Part shown: piece by piece, positions 49,223-58,816 of the stretch
How the letters are laid out: each line of letters begins with the position of its first letter
How positions within the stretch are numbered: the first letter of the stretch is position 1
From: an uncultured Collinsella sp.
GTDB lineage: Bacteria > Actinomycetota > Coriobacteriia > Coriobacteriales > Coriobacteriaceae
NCBI GenBank assembly: GCA_947001705.1
Contig: CAMQHT010000002.1
Span: 29,272 to 93,271 of the forward strand
Direction: 5' to 3'
Length of the DNA: 64,000 nucleotides
Program-made: the position numbers and the translations under genes
The notes under the pieces: generated by a model
Database searches by the model: none
What the model was told of the DNA's origin: nothing
The model's input: the letters and a program-made list of their open reading frames with translations, nothing else

Positions 49223-52222
49223 ATGGTAAACGATTTGGACAGTATAGACGACCTCGAGCTGATGCCGCTGGGCGGAGGCTATATGGTGCGACGCGAACGC
49301 TTGATGAATGAGCTTATCGCCAAGGGCCGAAAGGCTGGCATCGTGGTTCTTTATGCGCCCGACGGGTTTGGGAAGACCTCGGTGCTGCTGCAGTACACCC
49401 ATGAGGTTAAATGCGACCCGACGCGAGGCCCCGTGCGGATTATCGAGGCCGATCGCGCCACTGGGCGCGAGGTGTTTATGCAGCTCGAGGTGGTTACCGA
49501 AGAACTCAAAGACAAACCGCACTCCCTTATCGCGATTGATAATGTGCCAAACCTCGATCAGCACGATACCGAAGACCTCATCGACAGGATTCGCGGCCTG
49601 CGCGCTATGGGGGTAGGGGTCTTTATCTCCTGCCGTCCTTCAAATCGTCAACTGATTCATGGGCTGGGCGATTCGGTTAAGATCAATGCGCAGATGCTCA
49701 AGGTGCATGCCTATGAGTATTCGGCGTGGGCATCGGCGTTTTCGATCAGCACATCGCTCGACTTTTATCAGCTCACGCAGGGCGTGCCCGAGCTCGTTTC
49801 GGCATTGCAGACGGGTCTGTATGGCCAAGGCGACGTAGCCGGTCTGCTCGAAAACGAGATTGTCAACGTATATGGCGCGGCACTTGTCGATCTGGCTTCG
49901 CTCGACAATAATGCGCTGTTTTGCGTGGCATGTCTCATGATTTTGATGAGCGAGGGCAATATCGCAGAACTCGAGGCTTGCGGGGTGAGACTATCGATGG
50001 TCGACCAGTCCTACTTCGTACGCGACTACCCGATCTTTGGCTTGGACCCCGCCGAGCGGAGTTTTACGTGTCTGGGCACGGAGGATAACGGACGCTTGCG
50101 CTTGCGTAAGTTGGTGGCCGAGGTTCGCCCCGAACTTGTTCCGAGGGCGGCCCGGATTTTGCTTAAGGCGGGCCGATGCGATGCGGCGATGGGCCTGGCG
50201 GACGCCTTTTTGGACCGTGATGCGGTCCTTGAACTTGCTGGGCAGTATGGGGTCGATCTGGCTCTGACGGGGCACGGGGCCGATATCTGCCGAGCAGCGC
50301 TGGGCACGATCGATGCCGAGGATCCGGCTCCAGAGCCAACGCCTGCCGAGGCGCTCGGCGTGTATTTGGCAGCGGTCAGCGTGTCCAATACAAAGCTCGC
50401 TCGCTATATGGCATCGGTCATCGAGCGCGGGGGCGAACGGGCGGCCTGCGAAATAGACCCTGTTTCATGGAGAGTGGCCCAGACACTGACGGCTGTTTGC
50501 TATGGGGACAACGGGCTTGGGCTTCCTACGAACCTGGCCGTGCCAGAAATCGAGACATCCCATACCGCACTCGATATGTTGTCCGCGCATATCGAGGTCA
50601 AGCGCTGCCTGACCGAGCGGGGAGATGACGGCGGCGTTCTACAGCAGCTCAAAACGAGCAAGGCCTACGACTGTGAGCTCGACATCGCGGGGATTGTTAT
50701 ACGGGCCGATAGCATGCTGGTGGAGCTCTTTGACGGGTCGTTTACGGGAACCGACGAGCGCGACGACGAGATGACGGTGGTGCGGGAGGCGCTCGACGTG
50801 CGTGGGCTTAAGGCGATGGCTATCTGGGTGCGCATGGTGTTGGCGGCACGGCGGCTCCTTTCCGGCCTGCCGGTAACCGACGACGCGGCGTTCAACGAGC
50901 TCGATCGTTTTGCCGTGCGCATGCGCGACAACCAGATTCAGCTGTTTGGCCTGTTGCTAGAAGGCTGGCAGTCGCTGGCAGAGGGACGGCCGGTTAATGC
51001 AAAGTTCCGTGCGGTCCAAGTGCTCAAACTTGCCGAGGAGTCGATTGCGTACATGCGCGATAACGCATTGCTGCTGGAGCGCGCGGCGTATCTGCGTAAC
51101 ACCTCGATGGTTTCGGTACGCGAGGAAGCGGAGTTGCTCGATATAAGCCAGACGCAGGTTGGTGGTGCAGAAGCCTGGATGGTGGCGCTGCATTTGGCTT
51201 GCGCGGGGCGAGATAGCGATCTTGCGGCCTGGATGTCCATGAATCGCGCGGGGATTCTGGAACCATCGTATCGGCTCTTTGCGCGCCTTGCCATGCATTG
51301 TCTGGGCGAGCCGGCGACCAGGATTCGCAAGAAGCTTCCCGTGCGCGAGCTGTCGCGGTACTCGCTGCGCGACGATTTGGAAGGGGAGGGCGAGCGCCTG
51401 TTCCAGGCTGGCGAGGTTGAAGCCGTTGATACCATCGACCATATCGAGATTCGCATGTTTGGTGCGTTCCGCGCCGAGCGCGACGGGTTTCCCATCACGG
51501 ACAAAATGTGGCGCCGCAAGAAGGCGGCGACGCTTGCCGAGCGGCTTGCACTGGGCATGGATGCGCTCGTCGACCGCGAGACGCTGGCAATGGAGTTGTG
51601 GCCCCATGCCGAGTTCAATAGCGCCCGCAACAACCTGTACTCGACGATATCGCGCTTGCGGTCGGCTTTGGGACCGACGCCGGATGGCAAGTCGTGTGTG
51701 CTCATCCAAAATGAATGCATCGGACTCAACGGCGACTACGTCAAGACCGATGTACGGCTGTTTGACCAGATAAGCCGCGAGGTTTTGGGAAATCGCACGG
51801 GTGCGCGCGGGCCCCATTTAGTTGAGCTGTGCCTTAAGATTGAGCAGCTTTATGCCGGACCGCTGTATGTTCCCAATGGCTGTAATCCAACCTACTTTTT
51901 GCGCATGCGGCGCATTATGCAGTCAAAGTACATCGATTGCATGATTAAGGGGGCAAATGCCGCTCTAGAAGAAAACGACCTGCAGTCGGCGATTTGGCTG
52001 GCGGAGTCGGGGCTTCGGCAGGAAACGGCGCGTGAGGATATGGTGCGCTGCGCCATGCGCGTCTACAGTGCGGCGGGGCGGCGGCGCGATATCGTCGAGC
52101 TGTACAGCGGGCATATGCACCATCTGAGGGAGCAGGTCAATGGCGTGCCCGAGCCCGAGACGCGGCGTCTATACGAGCGCTTGGTGGAGGGACGGCTCAA
52201 TCGCGTGCTGGTCGAGCGATAA
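49223..52222 (+). CDS. Large STAND-like/BTAD-domain transcriptional regulator
   Basis: The 999-residue protein starts with a P-loop NTPase module like MalT/LuxR-type STAND regulators (Walker A APDGFGKTS, residues 45-53; LIAIDN as Walker B near 112). A long helical middle (about 250-730) follows. The C-terminal part has an OmpR-like winged helix (IEIRMFGAFRAERDGFPITD, then RRKKAATLAERLAL and ELWPHAEFNSARNNLYSTIS) and a BTAD all-helical domain to the end. That order, NTPase first and BTAD last, differs from classic SARPs, where the winged helix comes first. Coriobacteria carry several such regulators, often without known targets. The ATG at 49223 has GAGGAG upstream. It stands alone. Confidence 0.8.
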   Translation: MVNDLDSIDDLELMPLGGGYMVRRERLMNELIAKGRKAGIVVLYAPDGFGKTSVLLQYTHEVKCDPTRGPVRIIEADRATGREVFMQLEVVTEELKDKPHSLIAIDNVPNLDQHDTEDLIDRIRGLRAMGVGVFISCRPSNRQLIHGLGDSVKINAQMLKVHAYEYSAWASAFSISTSLDFYQLTQGVPELVSALQTGLYGQGDVAGLLENEIVNVYGAALVDLASLDNNALFCVACLMILMSEGNIAELEACGVRLSMVDQSYFVRDYPIFGLDPAERSFTCLGTEDNGRLRLRKLVAEVRPELVPRAARILLKAGRCDAAMGLADAFLDRDAVLELAGQYGVDLALTGHGADICRAALGTIDAEDPAPEPTPAEALGVYLAAVSVSNTKLARYMASVIERGGERAACEIDPVSWRVAQTLTAVCYGDNGLGLPTNLAVPEIETSHTALDMLSAHIEVKRCLTERGDDGGVLQQLKTSKAYDCELDIAGIVIRADSMLVELFDGSFTGTDERDDEMTVVREALDVRGLKAMAIWVRMVLAARRLLSGLPVTDDAAFNELDRFAVRMRDNQIQLFGLLLEGWQSLAEGRPVNAKFRAVQVLKLAEESIAYMRDNALLLERAAYLRNTSMVSVREEAELLDISQTQVGGAEAWMVALHLACAGRDSDLAAWMSMNRAGILEPSYRLFARLAMHCLGEPATRIRKKLPVRELSRYSLRDDLEGEGERLFQAGEVEAVDTIDHIEIRMFGAFRAERDGFPITDKMWRRKKAATLAERLALGMDALVDRETLAMELWPHAEFNSARNNLYSTISRLRSALGPTPDGKSCVLIQNECIGLNGDYVKTDVRLFDQISREVLGNRTGARGPHLVELCLKIEQLYAGPLYVPNGCNPTYFLRMRRIMQSKYIDCMIKGANAALEENDLQSAIWLAESGLRQETAREDMVRCAMRVYSAAGRRRDIVELYSGHMHHLREQVNGVPEPETRRLYERLVEGRLNRVLVER

Positions 52223-52225
52223 AAA

Positions 52226-52254
52226 ACGGGCGCCCGAAGTACTTGGGCACCCGT
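52226..52254. terminator. Convergent terminator hairpin
   Basis: ACGGGCGCCCGAAGT pairs imperfectly with ACTTGGGCACCCGT; A6 on one side gives a T-run for the minus strand. Confidence 0.65.
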
Positions 52255-52291
52255 AAGCTTGCTATGTGTTGGCTCGCCGGATCATTGGCTC

Positions 52292-52591
52292 TTAGACGAG
52301 CTTGATCTTCTCGATGTCCTTGCGCGAGGACTCGCGATACAGCGAGAACTTGCGGCCGATGACCTGGACGACCTCGGCGTGGCAGCGCTCAGCGAGCTCT
52401 TCGGCGGCCTCGCGGGCGGAAAGACTGGAGCCATCGAGCACGGAGCACTTAACGAGCTCGTGCTTCTCCAGGTAGGCGACCGTCTGCTCGACGGTGCCCT
52501 CGTTGACATCGGACTTACCGATGATGATGGCGGGGTTGAGGTGATGGGCCATGCTGCGAAGCTGCTTGACCTGGGCTCCTGTCAGTGCCAT
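52292..52591 (-). CDS. yhbY: YhbY/CRM-domain RNA-binding protein
   Basis: The 99-residue protein has the CRM fold: LTGAQVKQLRSMAHHLNPAI, the GxxG-like loop IIGKSDVNEG, LEKHELVKC and the final VVQVIGRKFSLYRES. YhbY binds the pre-50S ribosomal subunit. The ATG at 52591 has GAAAGCGAG upstream. It is convergent with the BTAD regulator. No obG gene, its usual neighbour in other bacteria, is next to it here. Confidence 0.93.
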   Translation of the reverse strand: MALTGAQVKQLRSMAHHLNPAIIIGKSDVNEGTVEQTVAYLEKHELVKCSVLDGSSLSAREAAEELAERCHAEVVQVIGRKFSLYRESSRKDIEKIKLV

Positions 52592-52772
52592 GGGTTCTCG
52601 CTTTCTATGTATGGGGCGCCCCGCGACGGGGCCTTAATCTACGTGAGCTGTCCCACGATAGCGCAGGAACGGCGCGGTGTGGGGCGCGTTTGCCCAGTTC
52701 GCAAAGAATGCGGATGCCGAACGGGAGAACAACGCGGGTTGCAGGCGGACGTGTACGGCGGCCGAAAGCGGT

Positions 52773-53660
52773 CTATGGACGGCTCGAAGAGACCGGCTCC
52801 CATGCAATAAACGCCCAACGGACCTTGCGGACGTGGTCGAGCATGTAGCGCCCCTGCGGCACGCCCTTGGACCCTGGCTCGCCGGCATGGGGATTTTCAA
52901 TCATATGCTGAGCGACGTAGACGCGCAGACGGTCGATCTTATCCTCGTTACCGTGCTCGAGCATGCGGGAGAAGTCCGCCATGCCCGCCTCAAGGCTATC
53001 GAAGGTATCGCGACGAGGCGATTCAAAGTACGTAACCTGCGGCAGGGCACCCATCTGAATGAGGATATTAAAGGCATACACAAAGCCATTACTGCAGGTA
53101 ACCGAGGCACCGATGGCGTTCATTAGGTGCAGGTCATAGCGTGGGCTGGAGTTGGCGACCATCGTGACAGCACAACGCCGACGAGCCGTTTGATCAAGCT
53201 TAGCAAGCGCGCCTTTTAGGTTGGTCGTGGTAACCGACCGACTGGCAAAGGCAACATCCACCGCTTTCGCGACCGGTCCAACCAAATCCCAATCATCATC
53301 CCAAGCAAGCTCAAGCGGCGTAATAAGATCCTCGAGTCCGTAATACTCAATGCCAGCATCAAGGGTGCCCAGCATGGCAGGGGAGAAATCAGCCGCAATC
53401 ACAGGATGCCCAGCCTGAGCAAGCGGAATAGCAATCGACCCAGCCCCACACCCCATATCAAGCACCGATTCACCAGGCTTTAACGCCAACAGCTTCATAA
53501 AGTCCCGGGCATACGGGGCAGTCTCCAACGGCCGAAAATGCCGAGCCCGCTTATCCCATTCAAAAGAATCATCAGCCCGCCGCCGATCAGCTTGCAGACG
53601 CATCCATTCGCCATTCCAATCCGCAGAAAGCAGCTCAGATTGAATTACACCATCAGCCAC
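52773..53660 (-). CDS. Class I SAM-dependent methyltransferase
   Basis: The 295-residue protein has motif I VLDMGCGAGS (residues 66-75), an acidic motif II (VIAADFSPAM) and later Rossmann strands. A Trp-rich N-terminus (SADWNGEWM, WDKRARHF) precedes it. The pattern is common in uncharacterised Coriobacteria/Firmicutes methyltransferases that accompany metal or cofactor genes. The substrate is unknown. The start is GTG at 53660 after GAGGGGGA. Confidence 0.82.
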   Translation of the reverse strand: MADGVIQSELLSADWNGEWMRLQADRRRADDSFEWDKRARHFRPLETAPYARDFMKLLALKPGESVLDMGCGAGSIAIPLAQAGHPVIAADFSPAMLGTLDAGIEYYGLEDLITPLELAWDDDWDLVGPVAKAVDVAFASRSVTTTNLKGALAKLDQTARRRCAVTMVANSSPRYDLHLMNAIGASVTCSNGFVYAFNILIQMGALPQVTYFESPRRDTFDSLEAGMADFSRMLEHGNEDKIDRLRVYVAQHMIENPHAGEPGSKGVPQGRYMLDHVRKVRWAFIAWEPVSSSRP

Positions 53661-53680
53661 GGGCCATCCCCCTCACAACA

Positions 53681-53713
53681 AAAAAGCGACTCCTCCCAAA
53701 AGAAGAGCCGCAA
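53681..53713 (-). terminator. Minus-strand terminator upstream of the methyltransferase
   Basis: Read on the minus strand, GCGGCTCTT pairs imperfectly with AGGAGTCGC and is followed by TTTTTTG; it ends transcription from the UPF0210 gene before the methyltransferase. Confidence 0.6.
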
Positions 53714-53826
53714 CCAGCATATATCAGAAAGAACCGATCCAACGCCAAACCGCCGTATCAACCATGTGGTGCAGGAGCGAAGCAACTGCAACATGGGACA
53801 GAACTCAGCCAAGGTTGAGATGTGCG

Positions 53827-53968
53827 GGAGCCCCGCCGCCGGGCGGCAGACATATAAGGTCGATCGCGAGTTCCGCACGAGCCGGAGAGCACTTAATGTG
53901 CTCTCCGTGCGAGTCAGGACTGTCCGAGCAGGCGACCTTATATGTCTGCCGCCCGGCGGCGGGGCTCC
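53827..53968. repeat. Long-armed palindrome element 2 with core hairpin
   Basis: Perfect 36-bp arms at 53827-53862 and 53933-53968 around a core hairpin GGAGAGCAC-TTAAT-GTGCTCTCC (53884-53906), itself flanked by GCAC/GTGC. Core stem and loop sizes (9 bp and 5 nt) equal those of the element at 33589-33731. It lies 18 bp after the UPF0210 stop codon. Confidence 0.85.
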
Positions 53969-53986
53969 TCGCCTCGTATCCCTAGG

Positions 53987-55351
53987 CTAGTTCTTCAGCG
54001 AGTTCAGCGGCGCTGGGAAGCGTCCACCGCGATGGGCAAGCACGGTGCCGGCGTTGGGGTTCACCGGCATGATGGGTGCACGGCCGAACAGGCCGCCGTA
54101 CTCGACGCAGTCACCCACGCCCTTGCCGATGGCGGGAATCACGCGGACGGCCGTGGTCTTGTTGTTGATGACGCCGATGGCCATCTCGTCGGCGATGATG
54201 CCGGCGATGGTCTCGACCGGGGTGTCGCCGGGGATGGCGATCATGTCCAGGCCAACGGAGCACACGCAGGTCATGGCCTCGAGCTTCTCGAGCGAAAGCG
54301 CACCGGCCTCGACGGCGGCGATCATGCCGGCGTCCTCGGACACGGGGATAAAGGCGCCGGAAAGACCGCCCACGCTGGAGCTGGCCATGACGCCGCCCTT
54401 CTTGACGGCATCGTTGAGCATGGCGAGCGCGCAGGTCGTGCCCGGGCCACCGCAGGTGCCCACGCCGATGATCTCGAGGATGCGCGCGACGGAGTCGCCG
54501 ATGGCAGGCGTGGGAGCCAGCGACAGGTCGACGATGCCCTTCTCGACACCCAGACGATGGGCGGCCTCGCGGCTCATGAGCTCGCCGGCACGGGTGATCT
54601 TAAAGGCGGTCTGCTTAATCTTTTCGGCGACTTCCATCATCGAGGCGGAATCGGGCAGCGTCTCCAAGGCTGCGGCCATAACGCCGGGGCCCGAGACGCC
54701 TACGTTGATGACGGCGTCGGCCTCGCCACCGCCGTGGACGGCGCCCGCCATAAACGGGGAGTCCTCGACCATGTTGGCAAAGCAGACAAACTTGGAAGCG
54801 CCGACGGAATCCTGGTCGGCCGTGAGTTTAGCGGCATCGATGATGGTCTGGGCGGCCATGAGCACGGCATCCATGTTGATACCGGCGCGCAGGCTGGCGA
54901 CGTTGACGCTGGAGCAGACGCGGCTCGTGGTGGCGAGTGCCTGGGGGATGGACTGGATAACGCGGCGATCGGCGTCGCCGATGCCCTTCTGGACGAGCGC
55001 GGAGAAGCCGCCCAGGTAATCGATGCCGAGCGTCTCGGCCGCGCGGTCGAGGGCGTGCGCGATGGGGGTGAGGTCCTCATCCTTGCAGCACGCGGCGATC
55101 TGGGCCACCGGGGTGACGGAAACGCGCTTGTTGACGATGGGGATACCGTACTCGCGCTCGAGGTTCTCGGCGGTCTCGACCAGATGCTCAGCCGTGTGCG
55201 TCACGTGGTCGTAGATCTTCGTGCACATGCGGTCGAGGTTCTCGTCACCGCAACCCATGAGCGAAACACCCATGGTGATGGTCCTGATGTCGAGGTTCTG
55301 CTCCTCAACCATGCCGCGGGTTTCCGCGATTTCTGCGGGCGTGATCGCCAT
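53987..55351 (-). CDS. UPF0210 family protein (DUF711)
   Basis: The 454-residue protein matches the UPF0210 family along its length (VEEQNLDIRTITMGVSLMGC, VNKRVSVTPVAQIA, VGVSGPGVMAAALE, GTCGGPGTTCALAMLNDAVK). The fold is related to glycyl-radical enzyme barrels but it lacks their activation site, and its function is unknown. Family genes usually follow a small ACT-domain gene (UPF0237); none is adjacent here. The ATG at 55351 is chosen by homology and TAGGAG upstream; a 57-bp longer frame lacks a ribosome site. Confidence 0.9.
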   Translation of the reverse strand: MAITPAEIAETRGMVEEQNLDIRTITMGVSLMGCGDENLDRMCTKIYDHVTHTAEHLVETAENLEREYGIPIVNKRVSVTPVAQIAACCKDEDLTPIAHALDRAAETLGIDYLGGFSALVQKGIGDADRRVIQSIPQALATTSRVCSSVNVASLRAGINMDAVLMAAQTIIDAAKLTADQDSVGASKFVCFANMVEDSPFMAGAVHGGGEADAVINVGVSGPGVMAAALETLPDSASMMEVAEKIKQTAFKITRAGELMSREAAHRLGVEKGIVDLSLAPTPAIGDSVARILEIIGVGTCGGPGTTCALAMLNDAVKKGGVMASSSVGGLSGAFIPVSEDAGMIAAVEAGALSLEKLEAMTCVCSVGLDMIAIPGDTPVETIAGIIADEMAIGVINNKTTAVRVIPAIGKGVGDCVEYGGLFGRAPIMPVNPNAGTVLAHRGGRFPAPLNSLKN

Positions 55352-55397
55352 CCTTGCGCTCCTATCTGCCAAAACGAGCATAGTCTTTTCTATTCTA

Positions 55398-55433
55398 ACG
55401 TGCCGCACGTGCCAAGTGGCGCATGCGGCACGT
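55398..55433. terminator. Palindromic terminator between metH and the UPF0210 gene
   Basis: ACGTGCCGC/GCGGCACGT with an inner GTGCC/GGCGC pairing; TTTT follows on the plus strand and A/T-rich sequence on the minus strand. Confidence 0.6.
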
Positions 55434-55459
55434 TTTGGTGCTCGGTTGTTTCCGTTGTG

Positions 55460-58018
55460 TTACTGCCCAAAGACCTCTTCGGCGATGCGCGCGCTTTCGG
55501 CGGCGTCCTTGGCGTAGTAGTCCGCGCCGATCTGCTTGGCGTATTCGGGGGTGAGCACGGCGCCGCCTACGATGATCTTGACGCCCGGAGCCTCGGCATG
55601 GAGCAACTTGATGGTCTCTTCCATGGCGACGACCGTGGTGGTCATAAGCGCCGAGAGGCCGACGAGCTTGATGTCACGCTCCCGCACGGTCTTGAGCACC
55701 TCTTGCGGGTCGACGTCGCGGCCTAGGTCAAAGACGGTATAGCCGTAGTTATCGAGCAGCATCTTGACGATGTTCTTACCGATGTCGTGGATGTCGCCCT
55801 TGACGGTGGCCACGCAGATCTTGCCCTTGTCGGCGATCTCGCCGGCGGGCATCAGGCGCTTGATGGTGTCGAAGCCCACGCGTGCGGCTTCGGCCGAGGC
55901 CATGAGTTGCGGCAAGAAGAACTTGCCCTGGTCAAAGAGGACGCCCACCTCGTCGAGGGCGGGGATAAAGTGGTTGTTGATAAGGTCCATGGCGTCGTGG
56001 TCTGCCAGCAGACGCTCGGTCTCGGCAGCGATCTCGCCTTTGCGGCCCGAGACGACCATGCGACGAATCGGGTCGTCGTTGCCGTCGGTGCCGGCGGTGC
56101 CGGCAGCGGGCACGGTGTCGGTCGATGCGGCCTGAGCCGCTGCCGGGTTGGCGGCGATCTTATACGGATCGGTCCAGCCGGCATAGCGCTCGATGTATCC
56201 GGTCGAGCCCTCGTCCTCAACGCTCAGGACGCGATAGCTGTAGACGGTGTCCATAAAGCGCTTGGAGCCCGGGTTCATGATGGGGGCATCGAGGCCCGCG
56301 CCAAAGGCGGCGGCCAAAAAGACCGAGCCCAGCAGCGGGCGGGCAGGCAGACCAAAGCTGATGTTCGACACGCCGAGCGCGCATTTGACGCCCAGGCGCT
56401 CCTTGCACAGGGACATGGCGCGCAGGATCTGCTCGGCCTGGCGTTGATTGGTCGAGGCGGTCATGACCAGGCAGTCGATGAGGATACGGTCCGGGCCGAT
56501 GCCGTAGCGGGCAGCCTCGGCCACGATGCGCTCGGCGATGGCAAAGCGGGCCTCGGCGGTATCGGGGATGCCGCCTTCGTCGAGCGTAAGGCCGACAACG
56601 TTGGTGCCGTAGTGGGCGACCAGCGGGAAGATCTCGTCCATGATCTGCTGCTTGCCGTTGACCGAGTTGATGATGGGCTTGCCGGCGTAGCGACGTACGG
56701 CGGCCTCGACGGCGGCGGGGTCGGTGGAGTCGATCTGCAGCGGCAGCAGCGTGGAGCCTTGGAGCTGCTCGGTGGCCTGTTGGATAATCTTGACCTCGTC
56801 GATCTCGGGCAGGCCCACGTTGACGTCCAGGATGTCGGCGCCCTGCTCCTGCTGGCTGATGCCCTGGCTCACCACGTAGTCCAGGTCGCCGTCGCGCAGG
56901 GCCTGCTGCAGGCGCTTTTTGCCGGTGGGGTTGATGCGCTCGCCGATGACGGCGATCTTGTGGCCGTCGCAGGGGAGGTCCACCACGGTCTGGGCGCTTG
57001 TGACCGACATGCTGGGCTTGCGGTGGCGCGGACTGGGCGTGTGGTTATCGATAAGCGTGCGCAGCGCTGCCATGTGCGCCGGCGTGGTGCCGCAGCAGCC
57101 GCCCACGACGCTTACGCCGTCCTCAATCATACCGGCGACGGCCACGGCGTACTCGGGCGCCTGGATATCAAAGACGGTGTTGCCGTCGTCGTCCACGTGG
57201 GGCAGTCCTGCGTTGGCCTGCACCATAACGGGCTTGTCCGTAACGGTGAGCATGCGAGCGGCGAGTCCTCGGAGCTCGGCCGGTCCCTGGCTGCAGTTGA
57301 TGCCCAAAACGTCGGCGCCGATGGCATCGAGCGTGATGGCGGCAACCTCGGGACTCGTGCCCAGGAAGGTGCGACCGTCTTCCTCAAAGGTCATGGTGGC
57401 AAAGACGGGCAGGTCGGAGTTCTCGCGGCAGGCGAGGACGGCCGCCTTGATCTCGGCCAGGTCGGTCATAGTCTCGATAATAAAGAGGTCCACGCCCGCG
57501 GCGACGCCGGCGCGCACTTCCTCGGCAAAGAGGTCATAGGCCTCGTCGAAGCTGAGGGTACCCAAGGGGCGAAGCAGCGCGCCGATGGGGCCGATATCGC
57601 CGGCGACGTAGTGGGCGCCGGCCGCGCGGGCGCAGGCGACAGCGGCGGCAAAGACATCTGCCACGGTGGCGGTACCGTCGAGCTTGTGGGCGTTGGCGCC
57701 AAAGGTGTTGGCGGTGATCACGTCGCAGCCGGCTTCGACGTACTGACGCTGGATGTCGGTAATGACCTGAGGCTCCTCAAAGTTGAGCAGCTCGGGCAGG
57801 GCGCCGGCCTTCATGCCGGCCGCCTGCAGCATGGTACCCATGCCGCCGTCGAACAGCAGGTGTCCCGTGCCCTCGATGGCGGCGCGCAGACGATCGTCCT
57901 TAATGCGAAGGTCGTCGATCGTGCGCGTCTTGTATGCAGCTCCGTTGCGGCGCGCAGCATCAACAGGCGCCGCCAATGCAGTGCCGTCAGAATCATGAGT
58001 GATAAGCGGAGTAAACAT
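55460..58018 (-). CDS. metH: Cobalamin-dependent methionine synthase lacking the reactivation domain
   Basis: The 852-residue protein has a homocysteine-binding barrel (LLFDGGMGTMLQAAG; GINCSQ; zinc site VVGGCCGTTP), a methyltetrahydrofolate-binding barrel (IAVIGERINPTGKKRLQQAL; ILDVNVGLPEIDE), a cap and a cobalamin-binding domain (VKGDIHDIGKNIVKMLLDNY with the base-off His, then GLSALMTTTV). It transfers a methyl group from methyltetrahydrofolate to homocysteine. The C-terminal SAM-dependent reactivation domain of E. coli MetH is missing and seems supplied by the next upstream gene. The N-terminus has about 30 extra residues. The ATG at 58018 follows AGGAG; the gap to the upstream gene is 9 bp. 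Confidence 0.95.
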   Translation of the reverse strand: MFTPLITHDSDGTALAAPVDAARRNGAAYKTRTIDDLRIKDDRLRAAIEGTGHLLFDGGMGTMLQAAGMKAGALPELLNFEEPQVITDIQRQYVEAGCDVITANTFGANAHKLDGTATVADVFAAAVACARAAGAHYVAGDIGPIGALLRPLGTLSFDEAYDLFAEEVRAGVAAGVDLFIIETMTDLAEIKAAVLACRENSDLPVFATMTFEEDGRTFLGTSPEVAAITLDAIGADVLGINCSQGPAELRGLAARMLTVTDKPVMVQANAGLPHVDDDGNTVFDIQAPEYAVAVAGMIEDGVSVVGGCCGTTPAHMAALRTLIDNHTPSPRHRKPSMSVTSAQTVVDLPCDGHKIAVIGERINPTGKKRLQQALRDGDLDYVVSQGISQQEQGADILDVNVGLPEIDEVKIIQQATEQLQGSTLLPLQIDSTDPAAVEAAVRRYAGKPIINSVNGKQQIMDEIFPLVAHYGTNVVGLTLDEGGIPDTAEARFAIAERIVAEAARYGIGPDRILIDCLVMTASTNQRQAEQILRAMSLCKERLGVKCALGVSNISFGLPARPLLGSVFLAAAFGAGLDAPIMNPGSKRFMDTVYSYRVLSVEDEGSTGYIERYAGWTDPYKIAANPAAAQAASTDTVPAAGTAGTDGNDDPIRRMVVSGRKGEIAAETERLLADHDAMDLINNHFIPALDEVGVLFDQGKFFLPQLMASAEAARVGFDTIKRLMPAGEIADKGKICVATVKGDIHDIGKNIVKMLLDNYGYTVFDLGRDVDPQEVLKTVRERDIKLVGLSALMTTTVVAMEETIKLLHAEAPGVKIIVGGAVLTPEYAKQIGADYYAKDAAESARIAEEVFGQ

Positions 58019-58027
58019 CGAGGGCTC

Positions 58028-58816
58028 CTAATGGCTGGAATAGCAGGTGGTGTGGGCGGCGCGGAAGCGACAGTGCTCGCGCATGCGGCAGATATTGCAG
58101 GTGGGGCGGCTCTGGGCGTCGTGGACCTCGCCGTCGAACAGACCGATCACCGCGGTCACGCTCTTGGTGGGCATGAGCAGGCTGGTGGGCGTGATGGTAA
58201 GCCCGATGAGCCGCGTGGCGTTGAGCGCGTCCACGATTGAGCGCTGTGCCGTAAGCGGGCAGTCGCCGTAGCCGGGACTGAAGCGCCAGTTACCGGCGAG
58301 TCCGTGTGCGGCGGCCGCAGCCTTAACCTGCTGGTCCATCTGCTCAACGGCGGCTTCTACATAGGCAGAGCATGCGGCGTCGAGCACGGCTCCCTCCAGG
58401 GGCTGCTGGGCTCCCGTGGTACGCAGGCGACGCTCGGCGTCCATGCCGAGGGTGCATGCCATGAGCGCGGCAAAGCGTGCGTCTTTGAGATGTCGATAGA
58501 TGTCGCGACCGCGCAGCTCAACGTTGGTGCCAACCAGACGGATGCAAGGCTCTCCCTGCTCGTCCACGCCCGTGGCATCGACGGTAAACACGCGCCGCAC
58601 GCCGCGGGGCTCAATGTCCAGCTCAAGGCGCTCGACCACAAGCTCAATACGTCGTGACAGCTCGGGCTCAATCTGCTGGCCGCCGTAACCCAGATACCGC
58701 AGCATCTCGGCACGGTCGACACGGGGATGGTGCGCAGCATCGACACGGTAAAGCGCCGGCGACGCAAGGTCGGCCGGCACTTCGACAGCGGTTGTATCGA
58801 TGTGCGGTTTTTCCAT
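58028..58816 (-). CDS. Free-standing methionine synthase activation-domain protein
   Basis: The 262-residue protein matches the MetH reactivation-domain fold: RYLGYGGQQIEPELSRRIEL near the start and RFSPGYGDCPLTAQRSIVDA, LNATRLIGLTITPTSLLMPT, KSVTAVIGLF later. It should bind SAM and re-methylate oxidised cobalamin on the truncated MetH. The end has a cysteine cluster CNICRMREHC and a last Cys, suggesting a metal or Fe-S site not found in E. coli MetH. It is between metF and metH, overlapping metF by one base (TAATG). Confidence 0.88.
   Translation of the reverse strand: MEKPHIDTTAVEVPADLASPALYRVDAAHHPRVDRAEMLRYLGYGGQQIEPELSRRIELVVERLELDIEPRGVRRVFTVDATGVDEQGEPCIRLVGTNVELRGRDIYRHLKDARFAALMACTLGMDAERRLRTTGAQQPLEGAVLDAACSAYVEAAVEQMDQQVKAAAAAHGLAGNWRFSPGYGDCPLTAQRSIVDALNATRLIGLTITPTSLLMPTKSVTAVIGLFDGEVHDAQSRPTCNICRMREHCRFRAAHTTCYSSH

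Larger units (their letters stand above)
53661..53986. other. Gap with hairpin and long-armed palindrome
   Basis: Apart from the terminator at 53681-53713 and the long-armed element at 53827-53968 (listed separately), no gene is seen. The open frames on both strands are short and without coding bias. Confidence 0.5.
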
